Positions 35,185 through 43,491 of a stretch of 64,000 bases of DNA are shown in pieces. The position numbers and the translations under genes are program-made. Each line of letters opens with the position of its first letter. Position 1 is the stretch's first letter. This stretch comes from Amylibacter sp. SFDW26 (GTDB lineage Bacteria; Pseudomonadota; Alphaproteobacteria; Rhodobacterales; Rhodobacteraceae): the NCBI RefSeq assembly GCF_009184395.1, contig NZ_WEIC01000001.1, positions 186,001-250,000 on the forward strand, given 5' to 3'. The notes under the pieces are model-generated. The model did no database searches. It was not told the origin of the DNA and worked only from the letters and a program-made list of their open reading frames with translations.

Positions 35185-35209
35185 CGCCCCGACCCAAAAG
35201 GCCGAGGCG
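35185..35209 (-). terminator. Intercistronic hairpin between choX and choW
   Basis: On the minus-strand RNA CGCCTCGGCC, a TTTTG loop and GGTCGGGGCG pair in all 10 positions (two G-U pairs). No U tract follows. Like the tauA-tauB hairpin it probably lets the binding protein be made in excess. Confidence 0.55.
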
Positions 35210-35221
35210 ATTGCGTTCTAC

Positions 35222-36154
35222 TTAAAGGCCTAGTGCCGATTTAACCGCAGCCATTGCATCACCACCGTCTTTGGTTGTGACACCGTCTAGCCAGCCACCC
35301 AAAACGTCTGAGTTTGCTGTCAGCCAAGCCGCCGCTGCTTTGTTTGGCTCTTCGCCGTCATTCAGGATTGCGCCCATGATTTCGTTTTCCATGGCCAATG
35401 TGAATGTTTGATTTTTCAATAACGTACCAACGTTTGTACACTCATCCACATAACCCGCACGTGTGTTTGTGAAAACTGTTGCGCCACCTAGGTTTGGGCC
35501 AAAGTAATCGTCGCCACCTGTTAGGTATGTCAGCTTATAGTTTGCGTTCATTGGGTGTGGTTCCCAGCCCAAGAATACGATTGGTTCGTCTTTCTTTGTC
35601 AAACGACCCACTTGCGCCAACATGCCTTGCTCAGAGCTTTCTACAACTTCGAAACCTTTTAGGCCGAATGCATCTGCGTCGATCATGCTTTGGATCAAAC
35701 GGTTGCCGTCATTTCCTGGCTCGATGCCATAGATTTTGCCGTTTAGTTTATCTGATGCGCCAGCGATGTCTGCAAAGCTGTTAATACCCATTGCTGCTGC
35801 TGCTTCATTCACAGCCAATGTATATTTTGCACCTTCAAGGTTCGCGCCAACTGTATCCACTGTTCCAGCTTCGCGGTATTTGGCGATGTCGCCTTCCATT
35901 GTTGGCATCCAGTTGCCAAGGAATACGTCGATGTCGCCGCCTGCCATTGAGGCATATGTTACTGGTACGGATAAGATTTTAACATCTGTCTCATATCCAA
36001 GCGCGTCTAGTACAACTGTTGTTGCTGCTGTGGTTGCTGTGATGTCTGTCCAACCCACATCTGAAAATGTAATCTTGCCACAATCGGCGAATGCAGCTGT
36101 TGATACTGTTGCTAAAAGTGCGACCGCAGAAGTCGTAATTTTTAAAGCGTTCAT
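35222..36154 (-). CDS. choX: Choline-binding periplasmic protein
   Basis: This 310-residue protein has a signal peptide (cleavage near AFA-DCG) and closely follows Sinorhizobium ChoX. The aromatic-box residues are all present in their motifs: Trp and Asp in VGWTDITATTA, Trp in FLGNWMPTM, Tyr in AKYTLAVN and Trp in FLGWEPHPMN. It should bind choline (and perhaps acetylcholine) tightly in the periplasm. It is divergent from a betI-type regulator with operator palindromes between, so it is probably choline-induced. Confidence 0.93.
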   Translation of the reverse strand: MNALKITTSAVALLATVSTAAFADCGKITFSDVGWTDITATTAATTVVLDALGYETDVKILSVPVTYASMAGGDIDVFLGNWMPTMEGDIAKYREAGTVDTVGANLEGAKYTLAVNEAAAAMGINSFADIAGASDKLNGKIYGIEPGNDGNRLIQSMIDADAFGLKGFEVVESSEQGMLAQVGRLTKKDEPIVFLGWEPHPMNANYKLTYLTGGDDYFGPNLGGATVFTNTRAGYVDECTNVGTLLKNQTFTLAMENEIMGAILNDGEEPNKAAAAWLTANSDVLGGWLDGVTTKDGGDAMAAVKSALGL

Positions 36155-36175
36155 TTAAAATCTCCCTGATTTTTA

Positions 36176-36190
36176 TTGACGATGCGTCAA
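36176..36190. promoter_or_regulatory. Palindromic operator upstream of choX (likely BetI site)
   Basis: TTGACG-ATG-CGTCAA is a perfect palindrome located 22 bp before the choX start. A second, looser one (TTGATTG-ACGAG-CCAATTAA) lies at 36226-36244 toward betI. The paired sites in the divergent promoter region fit BetI control of both genes. Confidence 0.6.
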
Positions 36191-36287
36191 CTAAAAACAC
36201 GCGCCAAAGAATTGCAAGATTTTTTTGATTGACGAGCCAATTAAAAAACCGTTTCGTAGGAGTAACTGTAAGCTTCGAAAGAGTGAT

Positions 36288-36875
36288 ATGCCCAAAGTTG
36301 GAATGGAACCTATACGTCGTAAAGAACTGATCGATGCCACTATACTTGAGATTGGCGAGATAGGATCACTTAATGTGACTGTTGGTAAGATTGCCAAAAG
36401 AGCAGGTGTCTCCAGTGCTTTAGCGCATCATTACTTCGGTGGTAAAGACCAAATTTTACTTGCTGCTATGCGGTCGATTTTGGCGCGTTATGGTTTGAAC
36501 GTTAAACGTGAAATGGCGCTGGCAACGACATCAATTGAACGGGTCGAAGCCGTTATTAAAGCCAGTTTCCACTTGGATAATTTCAGCCCACAAGTGGTTG
36601 CATCATGGCTGACATTCTATGTTTTGGCACAAACATCTGATGATGCACAACGTTTATTGCAGGTATATTCACGCCGTTTGCAGTCGAATTTAGTGTATGA
36701 TTTATTGAAACTTACAAACCGTGAAAATGCAGAGCGCATTGCAAATGGTATGGCTTCGATGATTGATGGATTTTACATTCGCCAAGCCTTGCAAAAGCCA
36801 AGTTCAGATCGTCTGGAAACAATTTCGATTGTAACTGAATATTTGCATTTTCAGCTCAAGAATATCGCCAATTAA
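36288..36875 (+). CDS. betI: TetR-family regulator BetI
   Basis: This 195-residue protein starts MPKVGMEPIRRKELIDATIL, the characteristic BetI N terminus, with a helix-turn-helix IAKRAGVSSALAHHYFGGKD. BetI represses betaine-synthesis and choline-uptake genes until choline binds. Here no betA, betB or betC is present; only choX and choW are adjacent. The frame extends upstream to 36225, but the ATG at 36288 is the family start. The 3' end overlaps the convergent hydrolase gene by 4 bp. Confidence 0.9.
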   Translation: MPKVGMEPIRRKELIDATILEIGEIGSLNVTVGKIAKRAGVSSALAHHYFGGKDQILLAAMRSILARYGLNVKREMALATTSIERVEAVIKASFHLDNFSPQVVASWLTFYVLAQTSDDAQRLLQVYSRRLQSNLVYDLLKLTNRENAERIANGMASMIDGFYIRQALQKPSSDRLETISIVTEYLHFQLKNIAN

Positions 36876-37684
36876 AGAGCTTCTATAAAACGGTAGATCG
36901 CTTTTTGTCCTTGGACGGAAAAAGCTGACAGATGGTTTCCGCCTTTTATGGTTTCCATCTTCTTATTCTTCGCCCCAGAGAGTTTGAGCACTGTCTTGCC
37001 GTGTGCATAGGGGATCACTTTATCCTGTGTACCATGTAAGATCAAAGTAGGGCTTTTCACTTTTGGGATATGTTGATCTGTTTGCCAACGTTGATCCAAC
37101 ACCAGATCGATCGGGAAAATAGGCATTTGTTCTTTTGCCAAACTGACAACGGATGTATAGGGCGCTTCAAGGATGAGCGCATCTGGCGCAACAGATGTGG
37201 CGAGTTTTGAGGCTACGCCAGTACCGAGACTTTCACCATAATAGATAATTTTACCTTTAGGTGTGTGATTTAGGATGTTTGATAGCTCTTTACGAACCAG
37301 CAAGGCATCTTGGCTTATGGTTGTTTCAGACGGTTGTCCTGTACTGCCTGATGATCTGCGATATCCTAATGCAACCACGCCGTACCCACGGTCAATCAAT
37401 CTATCGAACCTTTGTGCGCGACTTGCAAGATTGCCTGCATTGCCATGGAAGTAGAGAACAGTTGCTTTGTTCCCCTTGGCAGGGCGTGCCCAGAGGATCA
37501 ATGTTTCCCCGTCATCTGTTGCAAGTTTATATTCGCTTAATCGTGGCTCACCAGCTTGGGCAGGTGTTACATGTGTAGGATCGAACGGGTAAATGAATAA
37601 GCTGCGGGCAAACCATACGACAGCGAATGCACAAATGTATAAAACGACAGCCCATAAAAGTGTGCGTCTAAAAAAATGTATCAT
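36872..37684 (-). CDS. Alpha/beta hydrolase, membrane-anchored
   Basis: This 270-residue protein starts MIHFFRRTLLWAVVLYICAF, a single N-terminal membrane anchor. It then has VLYFHGNAGNLASRAQRFD (oxyanion region), the nucleophile elbow IYYGESLGTGVA (GxSxG), and late LILHGTQDKVIPY and GGNHLSAF with the catalytic Asp and His. This is the build of the YhfR/ABHD13-like serine hydrolases. The ATG overlaps the MFS stop (ATGA), so the two are co-translated. Substrate unknown. Confidence 0.87.
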   Translation of the reverse strand: MIHFFRRTLLWAVVLYICAFAVVWFARSLFIYPFDPTHVTPAQAGEPRLSEYKLATDDGETLILWARPAKGNKATVLYFHGNAGNLASRAQRFDRLIDRGYGVVALGYRRSSGSTGQPSETTISQDALLVRKELSNILNHTPKGKIIYYGESLGTGVASKLATSVAPDALILEAPYTSVVSLAKEQMPIFPIDLVLDQRWQTDQHIPKVKSPTLILHGTQDKVIPYAHGKTVLKLSGAKNKKMETIKGGNHLSAFSVQGQKAIYRFIEAL

Positions 37685-38904
37685 TCGAAACGTCCCAACT
37701 GTTTTTCTATGCGCACCGTATAGAATGCGGTGATCAGACCAATTACCGAAGCCAGCATTATACACAGAACCAACGGATATGCGCTGGACGTTGTGGAAAG
37801 TGCGATGTTAGCTAACATTGTGAACCCAACGCCACCCATAGTCATAAGCGTGCCACCCAAACCAGATGCAGATCCTGCGAGTTCAGGTTTGATATCTAAC
37901 ATACCAGCATTTGCACTTGGTAGGCATAGGCCGTTGCCTAATCCGATTGTTATGGTGAATAAAAAGAATTCTAATGGATGACCAGAACCTATGCTGATGG
38001 CAATAAGGGAAGCGGTCATGCCTGATATAGTTATTAAGATACCCACGAAAATCATGCGGTAAATGCCAAAGCGTTTCGTGAACTTGCCAGAAATACCGTT
38101 GCCGATCATATATCCCAAAGGGGTGAACATCATGTATCCACCGATTTGGGCGCTGGACAACCCGTATATTTCGCTGCCCACATATGGGGAGCCGCCCAGG
38201 TAGGCAAAGAAGGTTGCTGCTGCAAAAGCGGCTGTTAGGGCATAGCCCCAAAACCGCCTGGACCGCACTAATTCGGGGTAGTTTTTGACCTGAGCAGCAA
38301 AGCTGCCAGACATGTGTTGATTGGTTTCACCTAAATCGAACCAGCAGATCATAAAGACTATGATGCCTGATAGGGTCATGAAATGCAGTGTGGATTGCCA
38401 GCCATATAACTCGGTTAATAACCCACCCAAAGGTGGACCAAGCATGGGTGCAAGCGCCATGCCCATCGTCACATAACCGATCATACTGGCGGCATCTTCG
38501 CGGGCAACCATATCGCGTACGATTGTTCTGGCCAGCACCAAGCCACTTACGATAACGGCTTGAATGACGCGGAAAAAGAGGAAGGCTTCGAAACTTGATG
38601 TAGAAGATGCGCCAATGGAGGCAAGGATAAAGATAGCAATGCACCCTAGCATAACAGGGCGTCTGCCATAGCGATCTGAAATCGGGCCTATGATAAATTG
38701 TGCCACGCCAGACATGACCAAATAGGCGGTGATCGCCAGTTGCATGTATGTATATGATACGCTGAAATGTTTTGCCATTTCTGGCAAAGCGGCGATGAAA
38801 ACGTTCAATGCAATCGCGCCAATACCAGAGATAATCACCAATGTAGTGATATGGGGTGGCGTGGCGCGGTTTAGATATGTTGGTTTTGGTAGTGGACTAG
38901 GCAT
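37681..38904 (-). CDS. MFS exporter of the Bcr/CflA family
   Basis: This 407-residue protein has twelve predicted helices. PISDRYGRRPVMLGCIAIFI is the MFS motif A after helix 2, and RDMVAREDAASMIGYVTMGM is the Bcr/CflA signature in the loop after helix 4. It would expel drugs or small metabolites by proton antiport. It forms an operon with the alpha/beta hydrolase downstream. Confidence 0.9.
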   Translation of the reverse strand: MPSPLPKPTYLNRATPPHITTLVIISGIGAIALNVFIAALPEMAKHFSVSYTYMQLAITAYLVMSGVAQFIIGPISDRYGRRPVMLGCIAIFILASIGASSTSSFEAFLFFRVIQAVIVSGLVLARTIVRDMVAREDAASMIGYVTMGMALAPMLGPPLGGLLTELYGWQSTLHFMTLSGIIVFMICWFDLGETNQHMSGSFAAQVKNYPELVRSRRFWGYALTAAFAAATFFAYLGGSPYVGSEIYGLSSAQIGGYMMFTPLGYMIGNGISGKFTKRFGIYRMIFVGILITISGMTASLIAISIGSGHPLEFFLFTITIGLGNGLCLPSANAGMLDIKPELAGSASGLGGTLMTMGGVGFTMLANIALSTTSSAYPLVLCIMLASVIGLITAFYTVRIEKQLGRFE

Positions 38905-38963
38905 GTAGTCACCTAAACTATGTGTAAGAAGGCGACCTTATCATAGGGAAATACAGCGTCCAG

Positions 38964-40376
38964 TTACTTTTCCGATAGCGAATAGGGGAGTATTCCACGC
39001 GCATTGTGATCTACTGTTAAGCGGCGTTCCAGTGGGGGAATTGACCGTTGGTGGCAATTTTCGCGCTCGCAAATACGACAAGATATTCCAATAGGTTCAA
39101 AGGCTTGTGATCTTTGTGTGTCCATATCATCGGCATATACCAATGCATTAACGTGTTTAACTTCACATCCCAACCCAATTGCGTACCGTCGGATAGGGGC
39201 ATGGAAAGATCCCGCTGATTTGGAAACATCGCGGGCAAGGCACAAATATTGCGCACCATCGGGTGTTTCGGCCAATTGGCGCAGGAATTGTCCTGGTGTC
39301 TCAAATGCGCGGTGGACGTTCCAAAGTGGACAGGCTCCACCGAAGCGGGCGAATTGCAGTTTAGTGGCAGAGTGACGTTTTGTGATGGTGCCTGCTTGGT
39401 CAACCCGGACAAAGAAAAACGGAATGCCTTTTAGTCCTGAACGTTGCATTGTTGATAAACGATGCGCGACTTGTTCTATGGATGCGCCAAAGTGCAGGGC
39501 CAGAATTTCCAGATCATGACGACATTCCTGGGCTGTTTGTAAGAATGCAGCATAAGGTAGAATAGCAGCGCCTGCAAAATAGTTGGCAAGGCCGATCTTA
39601 CAGATATCACGCGCCTCTTGACTGCTGAAATTTGCCATATCCAGATTGGCCTCTAAAAGTTCATCATGCTCAAGTAAGGCCACTTGGTGCGCCATTTGAA
39701 AGGCGCGAGATGCGATAGATGCACCTATGGATAATGTCAGTATACGTTTGCTGGGATCATACTTTCGTAAAGTCGCATCATCTGAGTATTGCACGGTGAT
39801 ACGATGTTTATCTGACAGAAAGTCAGTAAGGGCGACATGCAAAGGCGTATCAAACTGTGTCAATTTATTTGAAAAATTTTCAGCAGAACGATCAACGGCA
39901 TCAATGTAGTTGTCACAGTAATGGAAAAAATCGCGCACCTCTTCCCATGGTGACAATTGAATGGAACCCCCTTCACGACCCAAAGCTTCGTCTAATGAAG
40001 CCAAACGTTCTTGGGCTTGGCGGTAGGTTTGATGTAAGTCCAAAAATGCGCGTGCCAAAGTTGGGGCATTGGATGCAGTCAGTTGCAGGTCAGCAGCATT
40101 GATTGTTGTATCGCTGAAAATAGGATCGGCCAGTGCCTCTTTCATATCCGCGACAACGCGTTGGGAATCTCCGTCCGACAATTTACTAACATCAAAGTTA
40201 AACTCGCGTGCCAATGTCAGAACAACAGACGTAGCAATAGGACGGTGGTTATTTTCCATCTGGCTCAGATACGGCAGGGAAATATCCAAACGATCGGCAA
40301 ACTGTTTCTGTGTCAGATTGAACTCCTGACGGATTTTGCGGAGGCTTACGCCAGCATATAGTTTTGTTTGGGCCAT
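38964..40376 (-). CDS. pccR: Short-chain fatty acyl-CoA regulator (ScfR/PccR family)
   Basis: This 470-residue protein has an N-terminal XRE helix-turn-helix (LRKIRQEFNLTQKQFADRLD), an IrrE/ImmA-like metallopeptidase-related central part (ANYFAGAAILPYAAFLQTAQ) and the DUF2083 C-terminal domain with a Cys cluster (GISCRICERENCHQRSIPP). RamB, PrpR and MccR share this build; in Rhodobacter PccR activates propionyl-CoA carboxylase genes and binds TTTGCAAA repeats. The gene is divergent from pccB and four such boxes lie between them. The ATG at 40376 is chosen because it begins the canonical N terminus. Confidence 0.88.
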   Translation of the reverse strand: MAQTKLYAGVSLRKIRQEFNLTQKQFADRLDISLPYLSQMENNHRPIATSVVLTLAREFNFDVSKLSDGDSQRVVADMKEALADPIFSDTTINAADLQLTASNAPTLARAFLDLHQTYRQAQERLASLDEALGREGGSIQLSPWEEVRDFFHYCDNYIDAVDRSAENFSNKLTQFDTPLHVALTDFLSDKHRITVQYSDDATLRKYDPSKRILTLSIGASIASRAFQMAHQVALLEHDELLEANLDMANFSSQEARDICKIGLANYFAGAAILPYAAFLQTAQECRHDLEILALHFGASIEQVAHRLSTMQRSGLKGIPFFFVRVDQAGTITKRHSATKLQFARFGGACPLWNVHRAFETPGQFLRQLAETPDGAQYLCLARDVSKSAGSFHAPIRRYAIGLGCEVKHVNALVYADDMDTQRSQAFEPIGISCRICERENCHQRSIPPLERRLTVDHNARGILPYSLSEK

Positions 40377-40390
40377 TTTAATCTCAGGTG

Positions 40391-40463
40391 TTTTGCAATT
40401 TTGCAATTAGCAATATCAAAAAGTAAATGACTTTGCAAATTAGCTATATTTACCTTTCGCAAA
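40391..40463. promoter_or_regulatory. TTTGCAA boxes in the pccR-pccB divergent promoter
   Basis: TTTTGCAA occurs at 40391-40398 and again directly after at 40399-40406, CTTTGCAAA at 40431-40439 and TTTCGCAAA at 40455-40463. The spacing and sequence match the motif known for ScfR-family regulators such as PccR, RamB and PrpR. Confidence 0.75.
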
Positions 40464-40508
40464 CCACTTAGTACTGTACAGTAAGTCAACGCTTCGGGAG
40501 GAATTTGC

Positions 40509-42041
40509 GTGCAAGATATTATCCAAGAATTAGAAGATCGCCGTGCAGCGGCACGTATGGGTGGTGGTGAGCGCCGTATTGATGCGCAGCATAAAAAAGG
40601 CAAGTTGACAGCGCGCGAACGTTTGGATGTTTTGCTGGACGAAGGTTCTTTCGAAGAATTCGATATGTTTGTGACGCACAAATGCCAAGACTTTGGTATG
40701 GATGCGGAACATATCCCGGGTGACGGTGTGATCACTGGATGGGGCACGATCAATGGTCGTGTGACTTATGTCTATAGTCAGGATTTTACTGTTTATGGTG
40801 GTTCACTGTCCGAAACACATGCGAAAAAGATTTGTAAGGTACAGGAAATGGCGATGCGCAATGGTGCGCCAATCATTGGTATCAACGATTCAGGTGGTGC
40901 GCGCATCCAAGAAGGCGTGGCATCGCTGGCGGGTTATACATCTGTATTTCAAAATAACATCAAAGCCTCTGGTGTTATTCCACAGATCAGCGTGATCATG
41001 GGGCCATGCGCGGGTGGGGCGGTTTACTCGCCTGCTTTGACGGACTTTGTGTTCATGGTGCGCGACAGTTCATACATGTTCCTGACTGGTCCTGATGTAG
41101 TGAAAACAGTGACCAATGAAGTTGTGACCGCAGAGGAGTTGGGTGGTGCGAAAACACACACCGCGAAATCATCTGTTGCAGATGGCTCTTTTGAAAATGA
41201 CATCGATGCATTGATGGAAGTGCGCCGTTTGTTCGATTTCTTGCCTTTGAACAATCAAGCTGGGTGTCCAGAGCGTCCATTCTTTGATGATCCAAAGCGT
41301 AAAGAGCCATCATTGGATACGATTATCCCAAGCAATGCAAATACGCCTTACGATATGAAGGAACTTGTGTTGAAATTGTCTGATGAGAGCGATTTCTATG
41401 AGATACAAGAGGACTTTGCGAAAAACATTCTGACAGGTTTTATCCGCCTCGAAGGATCAACTGTTGGCGTTATTGCCAATCAACCGATGGTTTTGGCTGG
41501 CTGTTTGGACATCAATGCATCGCGTAAAGCTGCAAGGTTTGTCCGTTTCTGTGACGCTTTTGATATTCCATTACTGACTTTGGTCGATGTGCCTGGGTTC
41601 TTACCTGGTACTGCGCAAGAATATGGCGGTGTGATCAAACATGGTGCGAAACTGTTATATGCTTATGGAGAAGCAACAGTGCCGCGTGTGACGGTTATTA
41701 CGCGTAAGGCTTATGGTGGTGCTTACTGTGTGATGTCCCCAAAGCATTTGGGTGGCGATATCAATTATGCTTGGCCAACAGCGGAAATCGCTGTGATGGG
41801 TGCTAAGGGTGCTGTTGAGATTTTACACCGCAGTGATCTGGGGGATGCGGAAAAAATCGCAGCTTTGACGCAAGATTACGAAGACCGCTTTGCAAATCCA
41901 TTCGTGGCTGCGGAAAATGGTTTTATTGACGAAGTGATCATGCCGCAGAACACGCGGATGCGCGTGGCACGTGCTTTTGCCAGCTTAAAAGGCAAAGAGG
42001 TGACTACACCTTGGCGCAAACACGATAACTTGCCGCTATAA
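40509..42041 (+). CDS. pccB: Propionyl-CoA carboxylase beta (carboxyltransferase) subunit
   Basis: This 510-residue protein of full family length starts at a GTG with a GGGAGGA ribosome site. [16 protein letters not shown] and [20 protein letters not shown] form the acyl-CoA site; [20 protein letters not shown] and [19 protein letters not shown] form the carboxybiotin site. With PccA it carboxylates propionyl-CoA to (S)-methylmalonyl-CoA in the cytoplasm. The gene leads the propionate operon and is controlled from the TTTGCAA promoter. Confidence 0.96.
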   Translation: MQDIIQELEDRRAAARMGGGERRIDAQHKKGKLTARERLDVLLDEGSFEEFDMFVTHKCQDFGMDAEHIPGDGVITGWGTINGRVTYVYSQDFTVYGGSLSETHAKKICKVQEMAMRNGAPIIGINDSGGARIQEGVASLAGYTSVFQNNIKASGVIPQISVIMGPCAGGAVYSPALTDFVFMVRDSSYMFLTGPDVVKTVTNEVVTAEELGGAKTHTAKSSVADGSFENDIDALMEVRRLFDFLPLNNQAGCPERPFFDDPKRKEPSLDTIIPSNANTPYDMKELVLKLSDESDFYEIQEDFAKNILTGFIRLEGSTVGVIANQPMVLAGCLDINASRKAARFVRFCDAFDIPLLTLVDVPGFLPGTAQEYGGVIKHGAKLLYAYGEATVPRVTVITRKAYGGAYCVMSPKHLGGDINYAWPTAEIAVMGAKGAVEILHRSDLGDAEKIAALTQDYEDRFANPFVAAENGFIDEVIMPQNTRMRVARAFASLKGKEVTTPWRKHDNLPL

Positions 42042-42044
42042 ACT

Positions 42045-42446
42045 GTGAATGTAACATCACATATCGTGGCTTTTACTGGGCTTGTTTTGGGGACGACTGC
42101 TTATGCTGATCTGCCACCTGTACCGTCTGGGCAAAGTTTGGAAGTGTTTGAAGAAACATTTCACACAACAACACCTACTAGGCGCCAATTCTACCTAGGG
42201 ATTCTTGCGCCTGCGATAACAGAAGGCGGTGAAGTGGGTTTTGAGGCTGCAAATGCCGATATTGACGTGTTGTGCGAAGATTATGCGCTCAACAAGGCAC
42301 AAAACCCCAATGATGGGTTGGATGCAGCACATGAAGTGGTCATCCGATTGATGGATAAGCCAATAAAATATGGAGATTCTAACCCAGATATACGTCAGTA
42401 TATGGGGTTTTACGATATATCTGAAGGACTGTGCGAATGGCACTAA
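42045..42446 (+). CDS. DUF6497 family exported protein
   Basis: This 133-residue protein starts at a GTG 3 bp after pccB. An N-terminal signal peptide (cleavage near AYA-DLP) is followed by a conserved region SLEVFEETFHTTTPTRRQFY and DAAHEVVIRLMDKPIKYGD. DUF6497 proteins often sit in this operon in Rhodobacterales. Function unknown; the link to propionate metabolism is only positional. The four Cys pattern is weak (two Cys near 77 and 131). Confidence 0.78.
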   Translation: MNVTSHIVAFTGLVLGTTAYADLPPVPSGQSLEVFEETFHTTTPTRRQFYLGILAPAITEGGEVGFEAANADIDVLCEDYALNKAQNPNDGLDAAHEVVIRLMDKPIKYGDSNPDIRQYMGFYDISEGLCEWH

Positions 42447-42606
42447 TCATACATAAAATAAGCGGATTTAGGTCACTACGGGCTGTATTTCGCCACTTTT
42501 ACGAAACAATTGTAGCAAATGGCTGTTTTTCCGAAACATCTTCTGCTAGCGTTACTGCGAGTCAGGGTGTCGAAGCCTTGAATCAATGGAAAATTAGGAG
42601 GACAGT

Positions 42607-42735
42607 ATGTCTACAAAACTTATTGCAGCTACACTTTTGGTGGCTTTCGGCATCTCAGCATGCGCACAACAACAACAACAAGAGCCAGAGGCTCCAGTTG
42701 AGATCGTGGCAGAAACGCCTACTCAAAAATACTAA
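42607..42735 (+). CDS. Small lipoprotein of 42 residues
   Basis: It is a short gene with a strong TAGGAGG ribosome site. MSTKLIAATLLVAFGISACA has a lipobox (ISAC, Cys19 as lipidation site); five Gln follow, then EPEAPVEIVAETPTQKY. The mature chain is only 24 residues. Similar mini-lipoproteins are found between pccB and pccA in roseobacters. A hairpin follows 12 bp after the stop. Confidence 0.7.
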   Translation: MSTKLIAATLLVAFGISACAQQQQQEPEAPVEIVAETPTQKY

Positions 42736-42746
42736 GCAGAATTATA

Positions 42747-42772
42747 GCCAAGAACCAACTGCGGTTCTTGGC
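42747..42772. terminator. Hairpin after the small lipoprotein gene
   Basis: GCCAAGAACC, an AACTGC loop and GGTTCTTGGC form a perfect 10-bp stem. No T tract follows, so it is likely an mRNA processing or stability element inside the operon. Confidence 0.55.
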
Positions 42773-42804
42773 AAACCACGCATAGCGGCCTTCGGGGGTG
42801 CGTT

Positions 42805-43152
42805 ATGTTAAAGCATCGTGGTTTCCCATCCCGACTTCCAAGTTCAGATTTTCAATTCACAGTTCGACGCCCGAATAAAAAAGGGGCAACGAAATTAATC
42901 GTTCGTGAACGCTATGCGGATCGTCGCAATGCCGACCGTTTGGCAGACGAAGGATTTATGCGTGCTTTGTGGGAATATTTCGGCGAAGAATCGTTTGAGC
43001 GCGGCAATCTAGATGCTGGCCGTTTAAGCTGGTTATTGGGCCGAGAAGTGGAATATGCGGATGATTCCCAAGATCCCGAAGATTACGAAACATTACTTAA
43101 AATCAACGTAGGGCGCGCTATGGTTAGCTTTCCTGACGTTTTTGGCGGGTAA
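42805..43152 (+). CDS. Conserved protein of unknown function in the propionate operon
   Basis: This 115-residue, soluble, charged protein has a GGGGGTG ribosome site. I recognise no domain. It contains LIVRERYADRRNADRLADEG and ALWEYFGEESFERGNLDAGR. It lies between the lipoprotein gene and pccA and looks like a genuine conserved gene from its codon usage and position. The reading frame is followed by 339 bp without a credible gene. Confidence 0.65.
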   Translation: MLKHRGFPSRLPSSDFQFTVRRPNKKGATKLIVRERYADRRNADRLADEGFMRALWEYFGEESFERGNLDAGRLSWLLGREVEYADDSQDPEDYETLLKINVGRAMVSFPDVFGG

Positions 43153-43491
43153 TCGGCATGTTTTCGCGCACACCAAAAGTACTTTGGCGGTTTTCGGCCC
43201 AAACTATGGGGTGGTTGTGGAATGCGATTTGCACAGCGAAAAATACCGTCTACGCTCATTTACAACGGAGTTCATTTGGAACTTCAATGACGCACGAACC
43301 AGTGGCGTCGCTTGAGAAAGCAAACACTGGGTTTGAGATTTTCCGCTCCTCCAAGTGGTCAAACTCTTTCATTTCCCCTCTACTAGGGCCCCCACGCGAT
43401 GGCGTGAGGGTCCCTTTTTTTTGGCCCACCGCTTTTTGCGTAGTGACGGCCTCTTCATCCTGTAAGTCCAATAAAAATCTAGGTGTCAGCT
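43153..43491. other. 339-bp gap inside the propionate operon with a terminator
   Basis: This stretch has one open frame (43158-43499) of 113 codons, but its composition is not protein-like and it runs through a strong terminator hairpin, so I regard it as non-coding. The region otherwise holds the terminator at 43386-43422 and the leader of pccA. Confidence 0.6.
43386..43422 (+). terminator. Strong intrinsic terminator upstream of pccA
   Basis: GGGCCCCCACGC, a GATG loop and GCGTGAGGGTCCC form a long GC-rich stem with one or two mismatches, followed by eight T. It should stop most transcription coming from pccB, so pccA probably has its own promoter in the remaining 70 bp or depends on readthrough. 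Confidence 0.85.
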
